Source: CAVRTM01 sp963696105
GTDB lineage: Bacteria; Actinomycetota; Actinomycetes; Actinomycetales; Dermatophilaceae
DNA length: 64,000 nt
Assembly: GCA_963696105.1 (NCBI GenBank)
Contig: CAVOIP010000003.1
Span: forward strand, 124,001 to 188,000
Reading direction: 5' to 3'
Shown: one piece after another, positions 37,514 to 46,009 of the stretch
Position numbering within the stretch: the first letter of the stretch is position 1
Layout of the letters: each line of letters starts with the position of its first letter
Program-made: the position numbers and the translations under genes
The notes under the pieces: model-generated
Told to the model about the DNA's origin: nothing
Databases searched by the model: none
The model's input: only the letters and a program-made list of their open reading frames with translations

Positions 37514-38419
37514 TCAGCCGATGGGGTCGAGCGCGGAGTGGATCCGGGCGCCGTCGGGGGCTCCGTGGCGGCGTGCTCCGCCGCGTTGGGCGCCGGCTCC
37601 GGCCAGGACGACGAGCAGGATGCCGGCGAGCTGGGCGGGCGAGGGCCTCTGGTGCAGCACGAGCAGCCCGAGGAGCACCCCGAGGGCGGGTACGAGGGCC
37701 ATGAGGGTTCCGAACGCCGTGGCTGTCATGCGGCGCAGCGCGAGCAGCTCGAACGCGAAGGGCAGGACCGGCAGCAGCACGGCCAGCCCGGCGGCGGCTG
37801 CGAGCACGCCCGGCGTCAGGTGGCCGACGGCCTGGGGTACACCGACGACCGCAGCCGTGATGGCGGCGACGGGGACGGTGAGCGAGAGTCCGCCGATGCC
37901 GGTGAAGCGGTCGCCGATGCGTTGGGTGAGCAGGATGTACGTGGCCCACCCGAGGGCCGAGAGTCCGGCGAACGCCAGGCCGGCGGGGTTGGTGGCGCCG
38001 CGCCAGGGTTGGGCGAGCAGGATGACGCCGAGCAGCGCGCGGCCAGGCCAGGGCAGTGCTCGCCTGCTGTGGCTGCGTACGGCGGCGACGGTCAGGGGGC
38101 CGAGGAACTCCACGGCGACGGCGGTGCCGAGCGGGATCCGCTCGGTCGCAGCCAGGAACGCCATGGTGACCATCCCGGTGGTCACGCCCAGAGCCAGCAC
38201 CGCCGGCACGTCTGGCCGGCGGACGGCGCGGAGCGGGGGACGAGCCAGGGCCAGGAAGACCAGGGCTCCCATGCTGAGCCGCAGCCAGGCCGTTCCGGCC
38301 GGACCGACGGTCCCGACCAGGGGCACCGAGAGGGCCGAGCCCAGCTGCACGGACAGCATCGCAAACAGCGCGAGCCCCCAGGGTGGCACCGGGGCGGACC
38401 AGTGGGTCGGCCGGGTCAC
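37514..38419 (-). CDS. EamA/DMT-family transporter (RhtA-like exporter)
   Basis: This 301-residue membrane protein has ten hydrophobic helices made of two EamA repeats. The block AVAVEFLGPLTVAAV is typical of the threonine/homoserine exporter RhtA branch. The C-terminus is polar. ATG 38419 overlaps the stop of the PaiB-like gene, making this the last gene of a four-gene minus-strand operon. Export of an amino acid or related small molecule is the likely role, inferred from family and neighbours. Confidence 0.82.
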   Translation of the reverse strand: MTRPTHWSAPVPPWGLALFAMLSVQLGSALSVPLVGTVGPAGTAWLRLSMGALVFLALARPPLRAVRRPDVPAVLALGVTTGMVTMAFLAATERIPLGTAVAVEFLGPLTVAAVRSHSRRALPWPGRALLGVILLAQPWRGATNPAGLAFAGLSALGWATYILLTQRIGDRFTGIGGLSLTVPVAAITAAVVGVPQAVGHLTPGVLAAAAGLAVLLPVLPFAFELLALRRMTATAFGTLMALVPALGVLLGLLVLHQRPSPAQLAGILLVVLAGAGAQRGGARRHGAPDGARIHSALDPIG

Positions 38420-39081
38420 GACGGATCCGGAGAGCTCTTCCAGTCGCCGATGGTGTGCAGGCGCCGCCGTTGCTGTGCCGCTGCCCCGGCGTCGAGACCG
38501 TGGCCTCGCTGCTCCAGGCGGTCGATCACGCGTTCGCGGTGGTCGACCGGGTTCGCGTCGTCGTACTTGAACTTGGCGTCCACCCTCAGCACCGACAACC
38601 GGACGCCGCGGATACCGGACAGCATCCGCCCGTAGGGTGCCGCGTCGGTGGCGACGGTCGCATGGCCGCCTTCGGGCTGGAAGTCGGCCAGCTGAGCGGT
38701 GAGGAGGTCTGCCTTGTCCTGCGGGTCATCCAGCACCGTGGGCCGGCACACGAACTGCACGGTGGCGTAGTAGCTGGTCGGCACCCCGTCCTCGTCGGGA
38801 CCGCCGGCCCTGGCCCGCCAGTACGTCGGGACGTAGGCGTAGTCGCCGACCACGGCGAGCCGCACCTCGTGGGCTGCCTCCAGGTGCGGCCACACGGGGT
38901 TGGGCCGGGCCAGGTGCATGAGCAGCTCGTCACCGGCGACGGTGAAGTGGGTGGGCAGCACCAGCGGCGCCTGGGCCCGGTCGACGTTGTTGACCGCCAG
39001 CATGCCGAACCGGTCGGTGGAGGCCAGCCAGTCCTGCCACTCGGTGCGGTCCACAGCGGCGTCCCACGGGTGGATGAGCAT
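38416..39081 (-). CDS. PaiB-like FMN-binding regulatory protein
   Basis: This 221-residue protein belongs to the PaiB family (FMN-binding split-barrel fold, called a negative transcriptional regulator in Bacillus). It has the family pattern from LPTHFTVAGDELLMHLARPNPVW through AVVGDYAYVPTYW to the C-terminal helical tail. ATG 39081 is well supported by GAGGGAGA five bases upstream, replacing a longer frame without a ribosome-binding site. The stop overlaps the exporter start. It may be a flavin- or haem-type oxidase-like enzyme or a regulator, and the sequence does not decide. Confidence 0.75.
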   Translation of the reverse strand: MLIHPWDAAVDRTEWQDWLASTDRFGMLAVNNVDRAQAPLVLPTHFTVAGDELLMHLARPNPVWPHLEAAHEVRLAVVGDYAYVPTYWRARAGGPDEDGVPTSYYATVQFVCRPTVLDDPQDKADLLTAQLADFQPEGGHATVATDAAPYGRMLSGIRGVRLSVLRVDAKFKYDDANPVDHRERVIDRLEQRGHGLDAGAAAQQRRRLHTIGDWKSSPDPS

Positions 39082-39082
39082 G

Positions 39083-39823
39083 TCAGTCTCCCTCTCGAGA
39101 AGTCGGGTCGGCGGCCAGCAGGCGACGCGTGACCCGGACGTCGGGTCCCAGCCGGCCCAGGTGGGCGGCCAGGTCGTCGGCGGCCCTCCGGAGCGCCTCA
39201 TCTGTGACGGGGTCGAGGGCGTCGAGGATGAACAGGGCTGCGGTGGTGTCGTCGCTGAGCTGGGTACGGCGGGCCTGGCGCCAGTTCCACCGCCGACAGG
39301 TCACCCCCGCGTCGTCGCACCACACGACTTCACCGGGCTCGGGATGCTCGACCACGTCGGCGCCCCCCGCGACCGTGTCGAAGGGCTCTGTCCCGGTGGC
39401 GCGGACCAGCCGTGGCGCACCGCTGTACCGGTCCAGGTCCTCCCCGCCGAGCGGCACCTGGTGCAGCACCGACACCGCGTTGTAGATGTCGGTGAGCCGG
39501 TTCACCCGCGGAAGCCCGGACGCGGCGCGCCGCAGGAGGGCCTCCAGGCTGTTACGGGTCCGTTGGGGCTTGGCTCCGAACGCGCGGTACGCCTCCCGCC
39601 ACTGGGCCACGTGCGGGACCTGGTCCACGGCACAGGCATCCAGGGCCGTGCGGGCGGCGGTCTCCGCCGCTTGGAGCAGGGCGTCACTGGCAGCATCGCC
39701 CGGGCTCGGGACCATCCCGTCCACCGCCACCAGCATCGCCCGGTAGTCAGGTCGCAGCGCGAAGACGTCCGCCTGGACGGACGCACCTGCCAGCAGGTCA
39801 TCCAGCCTGCGGAGCTCACCCAT
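39083..39823 (-). CDS. B3/B4 tRNA-binding-domain protein
   Basis: This 246-residue stand-alone B3/B4 domain is the fold found as the editing domain in the beta subunit of phenylalanyl-tRNA synthetase. Supporting blocks are DYRAMLVAVDGM, FGAKPQRTRNSLEALLRR, RVNRLTDIYNAVSVLHQVPLGGEDLD and TTAALFILDAL. Free-standing B3/B4 proteins are common but poorly characterised. ATG 39823 lies inside the stop region of the upstream XRE-cupin gene (8-base overlap), and the PaiB-like gene follows after one base. Editing of a mischarged tRNA or hydrolysis of an unusual aminoacyl product is possible, as inference. Confidence 0.75.
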   Translation of the reverse strand: MGELRRLDDLLAGASVQADVFALRPDYRAMLVAVDGMVPSPGDAASDALLQAAETAARTALDACAVDQVPHVAQWREAYRAFGAKPQRTRNSLEALLRRAASGLPRVNRLTDIYNAVSVLHQVPLGGEDLDRYSGAPRLVRATGTEPFDTVAGGADVVEHPEPGEVVWCDDAGVTCRRWNWRQARRTQLSDDTTAALFILDALDPVTDEALRRAADDLAAHLGRLGPDVRVTRRLLAADPTSREGD

Positions 39824-40421
39824 CGTGGGCCTCCGACGCGGACCCCGACCCCACACCGGGCTCGAAGACGGCCAGCGAGAACCTCGCCTGCTGCGTGCCC
39901 GGATTCGCGTACGAGTGCGCCACGTCGCCGGGAAAGGCGACGGCATCGCCGGCCTCGAGGGTCACGAGCTGGTCCCCGGCTCCGACCGTGATCCTGCCCT
40001 GGTGGACCTGCACGAGCTCCTTGGTCCCTGCCGTGTGGGCCTCGCTGGCGTGAGCGTCCCCCGGGCCCAGCGTCCAGTCCCACAGCTCCATGACGTCCGG
40101 TGGCTCCGTGCCGGCGACCAGCACCCCGCGCCCACCGGACTCACCGGTCCACAGCACGGCGCCTTCGCCCCGACGCGTGACCGTGACCGGCTTGGGCTGC
40201 GGTTGCTCGACCAACGACGGCAGCCCCACGCCCAGCGCGTCACTGATCCTCAGCAGTGTCCCGACGCTCGGGTTCGCCGCACCCTGCTCCACGTTGACCA
40301 CCATGCGGCGGCTCACGCCGGCGGCCTCGGCCAGCCGGTCGAGCGTCCATCTCCGCGACTGCCGCACCTGTCGCACCCGTGCGCCGATGGCCATCGCGAG
40401 GTCCGCCGTGTCCCGATCCAT
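39816..40421 (-). CDS. XRE-family regulator with cupin sensor domain
   Basis: This 201-residue regulator has an N-terminal helix-turn-helix (about 8-65, with RWTLDRLAEAAGVSRRMVVNVEQG) and a C-terminal cupin (about 100-190) with VQVHQGRITVGAG and FPGDVAHSYANPG, the small-ligand pocket. It is first in the operon with the B3/B4, PaiB-like and EamA genes. ATG 40421 lies six bases after a TATGCT -10 element that is enclosed in an inverted repeat, so autoregulation is likely. The ligand is unknown; PuuR- and SutR-like relatives sense polyamine or sulfur compounds. Confidence 0.82.
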   Translation of the reverse strand: MDRDTADLAMAIGARVRQVRQSRRWTLDRLAEAAGVSRRMVVNVEQGAANPSVGTLLRISDALGVGLPSLVEQPQPKPVTVTRRGEGAVLWTGESGGRGVLVAGTEPPDVMELWDWTLGPGDAHASEAHTAGTKELVQVHQGRITVGAGDQLVTLEAGDAVAFPGDVAHSYANPGTQQARFSLAVFEPGVGSGSASEAHDG

Positions 40422-40424
40422 GAG

Positions 40425-40455
40425 TGCAGCATACTGCACCTAAAGTGCACTTCAA
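40425..40455 (-). promoter_or_regulatory. Promoter with overlapping operator palindromes for the XRE-cupin operon
   Basis: On the minus strand TTGAAG (40455-40450) and TATGCT (40433-40428) are 16 bases apart and sit six bases before ATG 40421. The -10 lies within the inverted repeat TGCAG-4-CTGCA (40425-40438), and the perfect palindrome AAGTGCACTT (40443-40452) overlaps the -35. Both arms share the TGCA core, as expected for two operator sites of one dimeric repressor. Confidence 0.6.
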
Positions 40456-40699
40456 GACCAGTGCTGCGGGCGGCGGCGCTCCCTCCCCGGCGGTACCGGC
40501 CTTCCACGGGGGGAGCTGGGGCGGCTCGACGACGTGCCGCGACCGTGATCGCCGCACCGTCGACCCCGCCGACGTGGCCCTCGACGAAACGGTCAACACC
40601 GTCCTTCTGGCCGCGACGGTCCCTCCACCCATCGGGACCGGGCGCGGCGGCCGAGTGCGCGGTGGAGGGCCTCCGGGGTGATGAGCGCCCGGAGCCGGT

Positions 40700-42118
40700 T
40701 CAGCTGCTGAACTCCTGCAGGCCCGCACGGGCCTGGGCCAGCCATTGCTCGCGCGCCTCCAGCGCCGCGCGCGCGTCCGCCGTACGACGCTCGTTGCCCG
40801 AGGCCTCCGCCGCGGCGAGGTCCGCCCGCAGCCCCTCGACCGCCGACTCCAGCTGGTCCACCAGGCTCTGTGCCCGGGCCGCCGCCTCGGGGTTGCGGCT
40901 GGCCCAGCGCTTCTCGTCCGCCTCGCGGACCGTCTGCTCCACCCGGCGCATGGCCTTCTCGACCCGTTCGAGGTCGCTGCGGGGCACCTTGCCAGCGGCC
41001 TCCCACTTGTCCTGGATCGTGCGCAGCGCCGCCTTGGCCGCCTCGATGTCGGTGACCGGCAGCAGCGCCTGGGCCTGGGTGAGCAGGTCCTCCTTGACCT
41101 GGAGGTTGGCCTGGTACTCCACGTTCTCCGCGGCCACGACCTCGTCCTTGGCGGCGAAGAAGGCGTCCTGGGCCGCCTTGAAGCGGGCCCACAGGGCGTC
41201 GTCGTCCGTGCGCGACGCGCGGCCGGCGTCGCGCCAGCGGTCCATCAACCGCTTGAACGCCGTCGCGGTCGGCGCCCAGTCCGTGCTGGTGGCCAGCGCC
41301 TCGGCCTCGGCGACGAGCTTCTGCTTGGCCGCCTTGGCCTCGGACTGGGTCCCCTCGAGCTGGGCGAAGTGCAGCCGCCGGGCCTTGTCGAAACCGTTGC
41401 GGGCCGCGCTGAACCGCTGCCACAGCGACGTCTCGGACTCCCGGTCGAGCTTGGGGCCGCTGCGCTGCATGGCCTTCCACTCATCCAGCAGGGCCCGCAT
41501 GCGGGCACCGCTGGCCTTCCACTGGACCTTGTTCTCGGGCTGCGCCGCGATGGACTCGGCCTCGGCGACCAGCGTCTCGCGCTTCACCCGGCCGGCCTCA
41601 CGGGCGGCCCGGCGCTCGGCGTCCTCGGCACCGCGCTTGGTCTGGACGGCGGCGGCCACGGCCTGGACCTTGGTCTCGAGCAGGGCGAGGTCGCCCACCA
41701 CCCGGGCGTCGGCGCTCTGCTCGCGCAGCTTGGCCAGGCCCTCGCCGGCCTCCTTCGCGCCGAGGTCCGTGTGCGTCACCCGCTGGAGCAGGAGCTCGGC
41801 GGAGGCGAGCAGCTCGTCGTACTTGCGGGTGAAGTAGGCCAGCGCCTCCGCGGGGGTGGCCCCGGGGTAGGAACCGACCTCGCGCTCACCCTCGGCGGTG
41901 CGGACGAAGACGGTGCCGTCGTCGGCGACCCGGCCGAACTCCGAGGCCCGCTGACCGCCGGGGGCGTGCAGGCCGGCGAGCGCCGCGGGGCTGGGCGCCC
42001 GGGGCGCCGGGGGAGCAGGCGCGGGAGCCGGGGGAGCAGGCGCGGGAACCGGGCGGGGAGCGGGCGTGGCCGCCTCGGGCGCGTCGGTCTGCTCGGTGGA
42101 GGGGGTCTGCTCGGACAC
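40700..42118 (-). CDS. DUF349-repeat coiled-coil protein
   Basis: This 472-residue, highly helical protein contains several DUF349 repeats of about 75 residues each (for example LMDRWRDAGRASRTDDDALWARFKAAQDAFFAAK). The first 55 residues are rich in Pro and Ala. GTG 42118 begins five bases after the cyclophilin stop, with AAGAAGG upstream, so the two genes share a transcript. DUF349 proteins are widespread in actinobacteria and have no established role here; the Trp/Phe/Lys spacing suggests a repeat that binds a nucleic acid or protein surface. Confidence 0.85.
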   Translation of the reverse strand: MSEQTPSTEQTDAPEAATPAPRPVPAPAPPAPAPAPPAPRAPSPAALAGLHAPGGQRASEFGRVADDGTVFVRTAEGEREVGSYPGATPAEALAYFTRKYDELLASAELLLQRVTHTDLGAKEAGEGLAKLREQSADARVVGDLALLETKVQAVAAAVQTKRGAEDAERRAAREAGRVKRETLVAEAESIAAQPENKVQWKASGARMRALLDEWKAMQRSGPKLDRESETSLWQRFSAARNGFDKARRLHFAQLEGTQSEAKAAKQKLVAEAEALATSTDWAPTATAFKRLMDRWRDAGRASRTDDDALWARFKAAQDAFFAAKDEVVAAENVEYQANLQVKEDLLTQAQALLPVTDIEAAKAALRTIQDKWEAAGKVPRSDLERVEKAMRRVEQTVREADEKRWASRNPEAAARAQSLVDQLESAVEGLRADLAAAEASGNERRTADARAALEAREQWLAQARAGLQEFSS

Positions 42119-42122
42119 GAGG

Positions 42123-42974
42123 TCAGGCCTTCTTCTCGGTGACAGCAACCTTGAGGATGCTGATCGGTTGGTGGGGCGCCGTGTTGCCGGACTGGTCGGC
42201 CGGCTCGGCTCCCGCGGCGGCGATCCTGTCCACGATATCCATGCCGCCGGTGACCTTGCCGAAGATCGAGTAGCCGGTGGGGTCCTGGAGCTCGGTCTGC
42301 TTGTAGACGATGAAGAACTGGCCGCCGTTGCTGTTGGGGTCGGAGGTGCGGGCCATGGCCAGCGTGCCGGCGGGGAACTGGTAGTCCTTGGGCGCATTCT
42401 CGACGCCGAAGCCGTAGCCCGGGCCGCCGCTGCCGGTGCCGGTCGGGTCACCGCACTGGAGCACGAAGATCCCGCTGGTGACCAGGCGGTGGCACGGGGA
42501 GTCGTTCCAGTAGCCGCTGCGGGCGAGGCCGAGGAAGGACGCCACGGTCTGCGGGGCCTTCGTCCCGTCGAGCTCCATCGTGATGGTGCCGCAGGTGGTG
42601 GTCACGGTCGCCACGAACGTCCTGCCCGCCGCGGTGGCCTTGTCCGGCAGCTTCGCCGTACGGGCGCCCGGTGCGGCAGGCGGAGCGCTGCAGCCGGCGA
42701 CGTGCGCGCCGGAGGAGGCCGCGGCGCTGGGTGACGCGGGCACGCTGGGCGAGGCTGGGGCGCTGGGCGAGGCGCCCGCGGCGGGTGTCGAGCCCGAGCT
42801 GCCCTTCATCGCCAGGCTGATGCCGACGAGGCTGCCGACCACCAGCAGCACGGCCAGGACGACCGCGACGACCTGGCGGTTGCGCCGGGCCTCGGCCTCC
42901 CGCCGCTGCCGGGCGGCCTGCTGCTTCTCGTAACGGCGCCTGGCGCGCTCTCGCTCACGGTCGTTCGGCGACAC
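42123..42974 (-). CDS. Membrane-anchored cyclophilin-type peptidyl-prolyl isomerase
   Basis: This 283-residue protein has an N-terminal basic coiled segment (RERERARRRYEKQQAARQRR), one membrane helix (about 36-56), a Ser/Pro/Ala linker and a cyclophilin domain. The domain shows FLGLARSGYWNDSPCHRL, LQCGDPTGTGSGGPGYGF and FFIVYKQTELQDPTGYSIFGKV. The active domain would be extracytoplasmic. GTG 42974 is preferred to GTG 42983 because GGAG sits eight bases upstream. Similar proteins lie near rel/hisS in other actinobacteria. Confidence 0.88.
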   Translation of the reverse strand: MSPNDRERERARRRYEKQQAARQRREAEARRNRQVVAVVLAVLLVVGSLVGISLAMKGSSGSTPAAGASPSAPASPSVPASPSAAASSGAHVAGCSAPPAAPGARTAKLPDKATAAGRTFVATVTTTCGTITMELDGTKAPQTVASFLGLARSGYWNDSPCHRLVTSGIFVLQCGDPTGTGSGGPGYGFGVENAPKDYQFPAGTLAMARTSDPNSNGGQFFIVYKQTELQDPTGYSIFGKVTGGMDIVDRIAAAGAEPADQSGNTAPHQPISILKVAVTEKKA

Positions 42975-43134
42975 CTGGTGCACTCCGTTCCGGCGGCGGC
43001 GTCAGGACGGCTCCCCCTGACCGCGGCCAGTCTAGGCACGGCGCTTGTGCGGGACGGCGGTGGTCGGCCGCGTGTCCCCGGGGCGTCCGGCTCCCGGGCC
43101 CGACAGCGGTGGCCGGCGTCGTGCCGGTGAACGT

Positions 43135-43140
43135 TAGGCT
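43135..43140 (+). promoter_or_regulatory. -10 element TAGGCT for the MBL-hydrolase/hisS pair, leaderless arrangement
   Basis: TAGGCT ends seven bases before GTG 43148. Confidence 0.5.
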
Positions 43141-43147
43141 CGCGGTC

Positions 43148-43849
43148 GTGCTCACGATCGGGTTCCCAGCCGCTGCCTTCGCCACCAACTGCTACGTGCT
43201 CGCGCCCGGCGCCGGGCAGGAGTGCCTCGTCGTCGACCCGGGCATCGGGGTGGAGCAGCAGCTCGCCGAGGTGCTGCGCGAGCACCGCCTCAGGCCCGCC
43301 GCCGTGCTGCTGACGCACGGTCACCTGGACCACGTCTACTCGGTCACGCCCGTCTGCGGCGCTGCGTCGGTGGCCGCGTACCTCCACGAGGACGACCGCT
43401 ACCGCCTGAAGGACCCGCTCTCGCTGCTGGAGCCCTCCCTGGTCGCGATGCTGGAGCAGCAGTTCGGCACCCGCGCGACGTGGCGGGAGCCGGAGGACGT
43501 GGTGACGCTCGCCGACCACGACCTGCTCGACCTCGCCGGCCTCAGCGTGCGCGTGCTGCACGCGCCGGGGCACACGGAGGGCTCGGTGATGTTCGCCCTG
43601 CCGACCGTTCCCGACGAGGCCGCCGGCGCCGGGCTCGGCTCGACGGTGCTCTCCGGCGACGTGCTCTTCGCCGGCGCCATCGGGCGCACCGACCTGCCCG
43701 GCGGCAGCGGCGAGGCGATGACCCGCAGCCTGCGCGACGTCGTCCTCCCGCTGCCCGACGACACCCTGGTCCTGCCGGGCCACGGCCCCTCCACCACGGT
43801 CGCCCGCGAGCGCGCCGCCAACCCCTACCTGCAAGGACTGTCAGCGTGA
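43148..43849 (+). CDS. MBL-fold metallo-hydrolase (glyoxalase II-like)
   Basis: This 233-residue metallo-beta-lactamase-fold hydrolase has the zinc motif THGHLDH (near residue 57), with further metal ligands in HAPGHTEGS, SGDVLFAG and PGHGPSTT. This pattern fits glyoxalase II-like thioester hydrolases. GTG 43148 is chosen because a -10 element stands seven bases upstream; a longer frame from 43109 overlaps that promoter. The hisS start overlaps its stop (GTGA), a linkage seen in many actinobacteria. The substrate is unknown. Confidence 0.85.
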   Translation: MLTIGFPAAAFATNCYVLAPGAGQECLVVDPGIGVEQQLAEVLREHRLRPAAVLLTHGHLDHVYSVTPVCGAASVAAYLHEDDRYRLKDPLSLLEPSLVAMLEQQFGTRATWREPEDVVTLADHDLLDLAGLSVRVLHAPGHTEGSVMFALPTVPDEAAGAGLGSTVLSGDVLFAGAIGRTDLPGGSGEAMTRSLRDVVLPLPDDTLVLPGHGPSTTVARERAANPYLQGLSA

Positions 43850-45207
43850 GCCAGAGCCGCGTCACCCCGATCAGCGGGTTCCCCGAGTTCCTGCCGGGGG
43901 ACCGCATCGTCGAGCAGCACTTTCTCGATGTCATCCGCGAGACGTTCGAGCTGCACGGCTTCGCCTCGGTCGAGACCCGGGCGGTCGAGCCGATCGAGCG
44001 CCTCTCCAGCCAGGGCGAGGACGCCGACAAGGAGATCTACGCGATCTCACGCCTGGCTGCCGGCGCCGAGGACTCCGGCCGTGAGGGCAGGCTGGGGCTG
44101 CACTTCGACCTGACCGTCCCCTTCGCCCGCTACGTGCTGGAGAACGCCGGCAAGCTGCAGTTCCCGTTCCGCCGCTACCAGATCCAGCGGGTATGGCGTG
44201 GTGAGCGGCCCCAGGAGGGCCGCTACCGGGAGTTCACCCAGGCCGACATCGACATCGTGGACGCGGGCTCGCTGGCTCCGCACTACGAGGCCGAGCTGCC
44301 GCTGGTCATCGCCGACGCGTTCAGCAAGCTGCCGATCGGGCCGTTCCGGATCCAGGTCAACAACCGCAAGATCCCGGAGGGCTTCTACCTCGGCCTCGGC
44401 CTGACCGATGTCAAGACGGTCCTGCGGATCGTCGACAAGCTCGACAAGATCGGCCCCGGCAAGGTCGCGGCGCTGCTGGTGGAGGCCGGCGCGACCGACG
44501 AGCAGGCCGCCCGCTGCCTGGCGCTGGCCGAGATCTCCTCGCCGGACCTGTCCTTCGTGGAGCGGGTGCGCGCCCTGGGCGTCGAGCACCCGACCCTGGA
44601 CGAGGGCCTGGACGCCCTGGCCGCGGTGATGCGGGCCGCGATGGAACACGCCCCGGGCCTGCTGGTCGCCGACCTGCGGATCGCGCGCGGTCTGGACTAC
44701 TACACCGGCACGGTCTACGAGACCCAGCTCGTCGGGCAGGAGTCCTACGGCTCCATCTGCTCCGGCGGGCGCTACGACGCGCTGGCCTCGGACGGCAGGA
44801 CGACCTACCCCGGCGTCGGCATCTCCATCGGCGTCTCCCGCCTGCTCGGGCGACTGGTCGGACCGGAGGGCCTGTCGGCCAGCCGGTCCACCCCCACCTG
44901 CGTCCTGGTCTCGCTGGCCGCCGAGGAGGACCGGGCGGCAGGCATGCGCGTCGCCGCGGCGCTGCGCCAGCGGGGGATCCCCGTCGAGGTGGCTCCGGCC
45001 GCGGCGAAGTTCGGCAAGCAGATCCGCTTCGCCGAGCGGCGCGGCATCCCCTTCGTCTGGTTCCCCGGGGCCGGGGAGTCCGGCGACCAGGTCAAGGACA
45101 TCCGCAGCGGGGAGCAGGTCGACGCGGACCCGGCGACGTGGGCTCCGCCGGCGGCCGATCTGCGTCCGGGTGTCGTGGTACCGGACGGTGACGCGGCCGG
45201 ACGGTGA
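43846..45207 (+). CDS. hisS: Histidine--tRNA ligase
   Basis: This 453-residue class II synthetase contains GFPEFLPGDRIVEQ near the N-terminus, motif 2 with YQIQRVWRGERPQEGRYREFTQAD, the histidine motif ARGLDYYTGTVYE and motif 3 GGRYDAL followed by GVGISIGVSRL. The C-terminal anticodon domain starts near TCVLVSLAAEEDR. GTG 43846 overlaps the upstream stop. The last codons and the stop are part of a 16-bp tandem repeat (45181-45228), which makes the C-terminus DGDAAGR a recent-looking extension. Confidence 0.94.
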   Translation: MSQSRVTPISGFPEFLPGDRIVEQHFLDVIRETFELHGFASVETRAVEPIERLSSQGEDADKEIYAISRLAAGAEDSGREGRLGLHFDLTVPFARYVLENAGKLQFPFRRYQIQRVWRGERPQEGRYREFTQADIDIVDAGSLAPHYEAELPLVIADAFSKLPIGPFRIQVNNRKIPEGFYLGLGLTDVKTVLRIVDKLDKIGPGKVAALLVEAGATDEQAARCLALAEISSPDLSFVERVRALGVEHPTLDEGLDALAAVMRAAMEHAPGLLVADLRIARGLDYYTGTVYETQLVGQESYGSICSGGRYDALASDGRTTYPGVGISIGVSRLLGRLVGPEGLSASRSTPTCVLVSLAAEEDRAAGMRVAAALRQRGIPVEVAPAAAKFGKQIRFAERRGIPFVWFPGAGESGDQVKDIRSGEQVDADPATWAPPAADLRPGVVVPDGDAAGR

Positions 45208-45228
45208 CCCGGCCGGACGGTGACCCGG
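45181..45228. repeat. Three 16-bp tandem units across the hisS stop codon
   Basis: Units 45181-45196, 45197-45212 and 45213-45228 each read CCGGACGGTGACSCGG, with one variable base. Because 16 is not a multiple of three, each copy is in a different frame, and the hisS stop TGA lies in the second unit. Confidence 0.85.
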
Positions 45229-45235
45229 ACCGCGG

Positions 45236-45868
45236 TCAGGCCGGCAGGGGCTGAGCCGGTGGCGGACGCAGGCCGCAGTCGCGCAGCTCCAGCAGCGCCA
45301 GCGCCCGCACCACGGCCGGGTCCTGCGTGCGCCAGCCACCGGCCGGGTCGTCGCTGACCCTCGCCAGGCGGTGCATCGGCTGACCGGCCAGTGCACGCAG
45401 GGCGAACAGGTCCAGGTCGGCGGCCGCGTCGAGGAACCGCTGCGCCGCGGTCGCGCGCCGGACGAACCGCAGCCGCAGCGCCAGCCAGACGCCGACCACG
45501 AGCACGATCGGGACCACGGCGGTCACGAACCCCAGCACCGTCGCGAGGTGGCCCACGGCGACGCCGAGCTGCTGGCCGGCGTCGCGGATCGACGTACCGG
45601 TGCCCGCGGCCTGCTGGAACGGGCCCTGCAGGTCCTCGCCGACGAGCGGCACCTGCCGCAGGCGGCTGCCCGCGTCCTGCATCGTGGCGCCGAACGTGCT
45701 GCCGGCGCTCTCCAGCCGCTGGGCCGGGCCGAGCAGCTGCAGCGTCGTGTCGTGGACGACGCGCCCGCACCAGGACCAGAGCGCCACCCACACCAGGACG
45801 GCCACGTCGGCGAGGATCTGGGCGGTGCGTCGGCCGGTCGTGTCGGCGTACATCTTCATGCCCTTCAT
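45236..45868 (-). CDS. Uncharacterised membrane protein with two helices
   Basis: This 210-residue protein is not recognised with confidence. A first hydrophobic segment near residues 17-36 and a second near 108-132 flank an extracytoplasmic region of about 70 residues rich in Gly, Ala and Gln. The C-terminal 75 residues are basic and probably cytosolic. ATG 45868 has AAAGGG eight bases upstream; ATG 45859 is an alternative. It is convergent with hisS and divergent from ald. Confidence 0.6.
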   Translation of the reverse strand: MKGMKMYADTTGRRTAQILADVAVLVWVALWSWCGRVVHDTTLQLLGPAQRLESAGSTFGATMQDAGSRLRQVPLVGEDLQGPFQQAAGTGTSIRDAGQQLGVAVGHLATVLGFVTAVVPIVLVVGVWLALRLRFVRRATAAQRFLDAAADLDLFALRALAGQPMHRLARVSDDPAGGWRTQDPAVVRALALLELRDCGLRPPPAQPLPA

Positions 45869-46009
45869 GCAACGGACCCTTTCACCAGGCCTTTCCGGGC
45901 GCGACCCCGATGTCGATAGAGTGGCTCGGCAGCCCCCGGGGCGGCGGCTGACCGGCGCGGCAATGGGGCGGCGTCGGCGGCGGAAAGACAGCTAAGGACG
46001 TTGATAGCC

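Noticed and set aside
40440..40699. Short plus-strand frame 40424-40681 between the XRE-cupin and DUF349 genes
   Set aside because: It starts inside the operator region, has no ribosome-binding site and gives a compositionally biased peptide. Apart from ACGGT-4-ACCGT near 40588 I see nothing definite in this gap.
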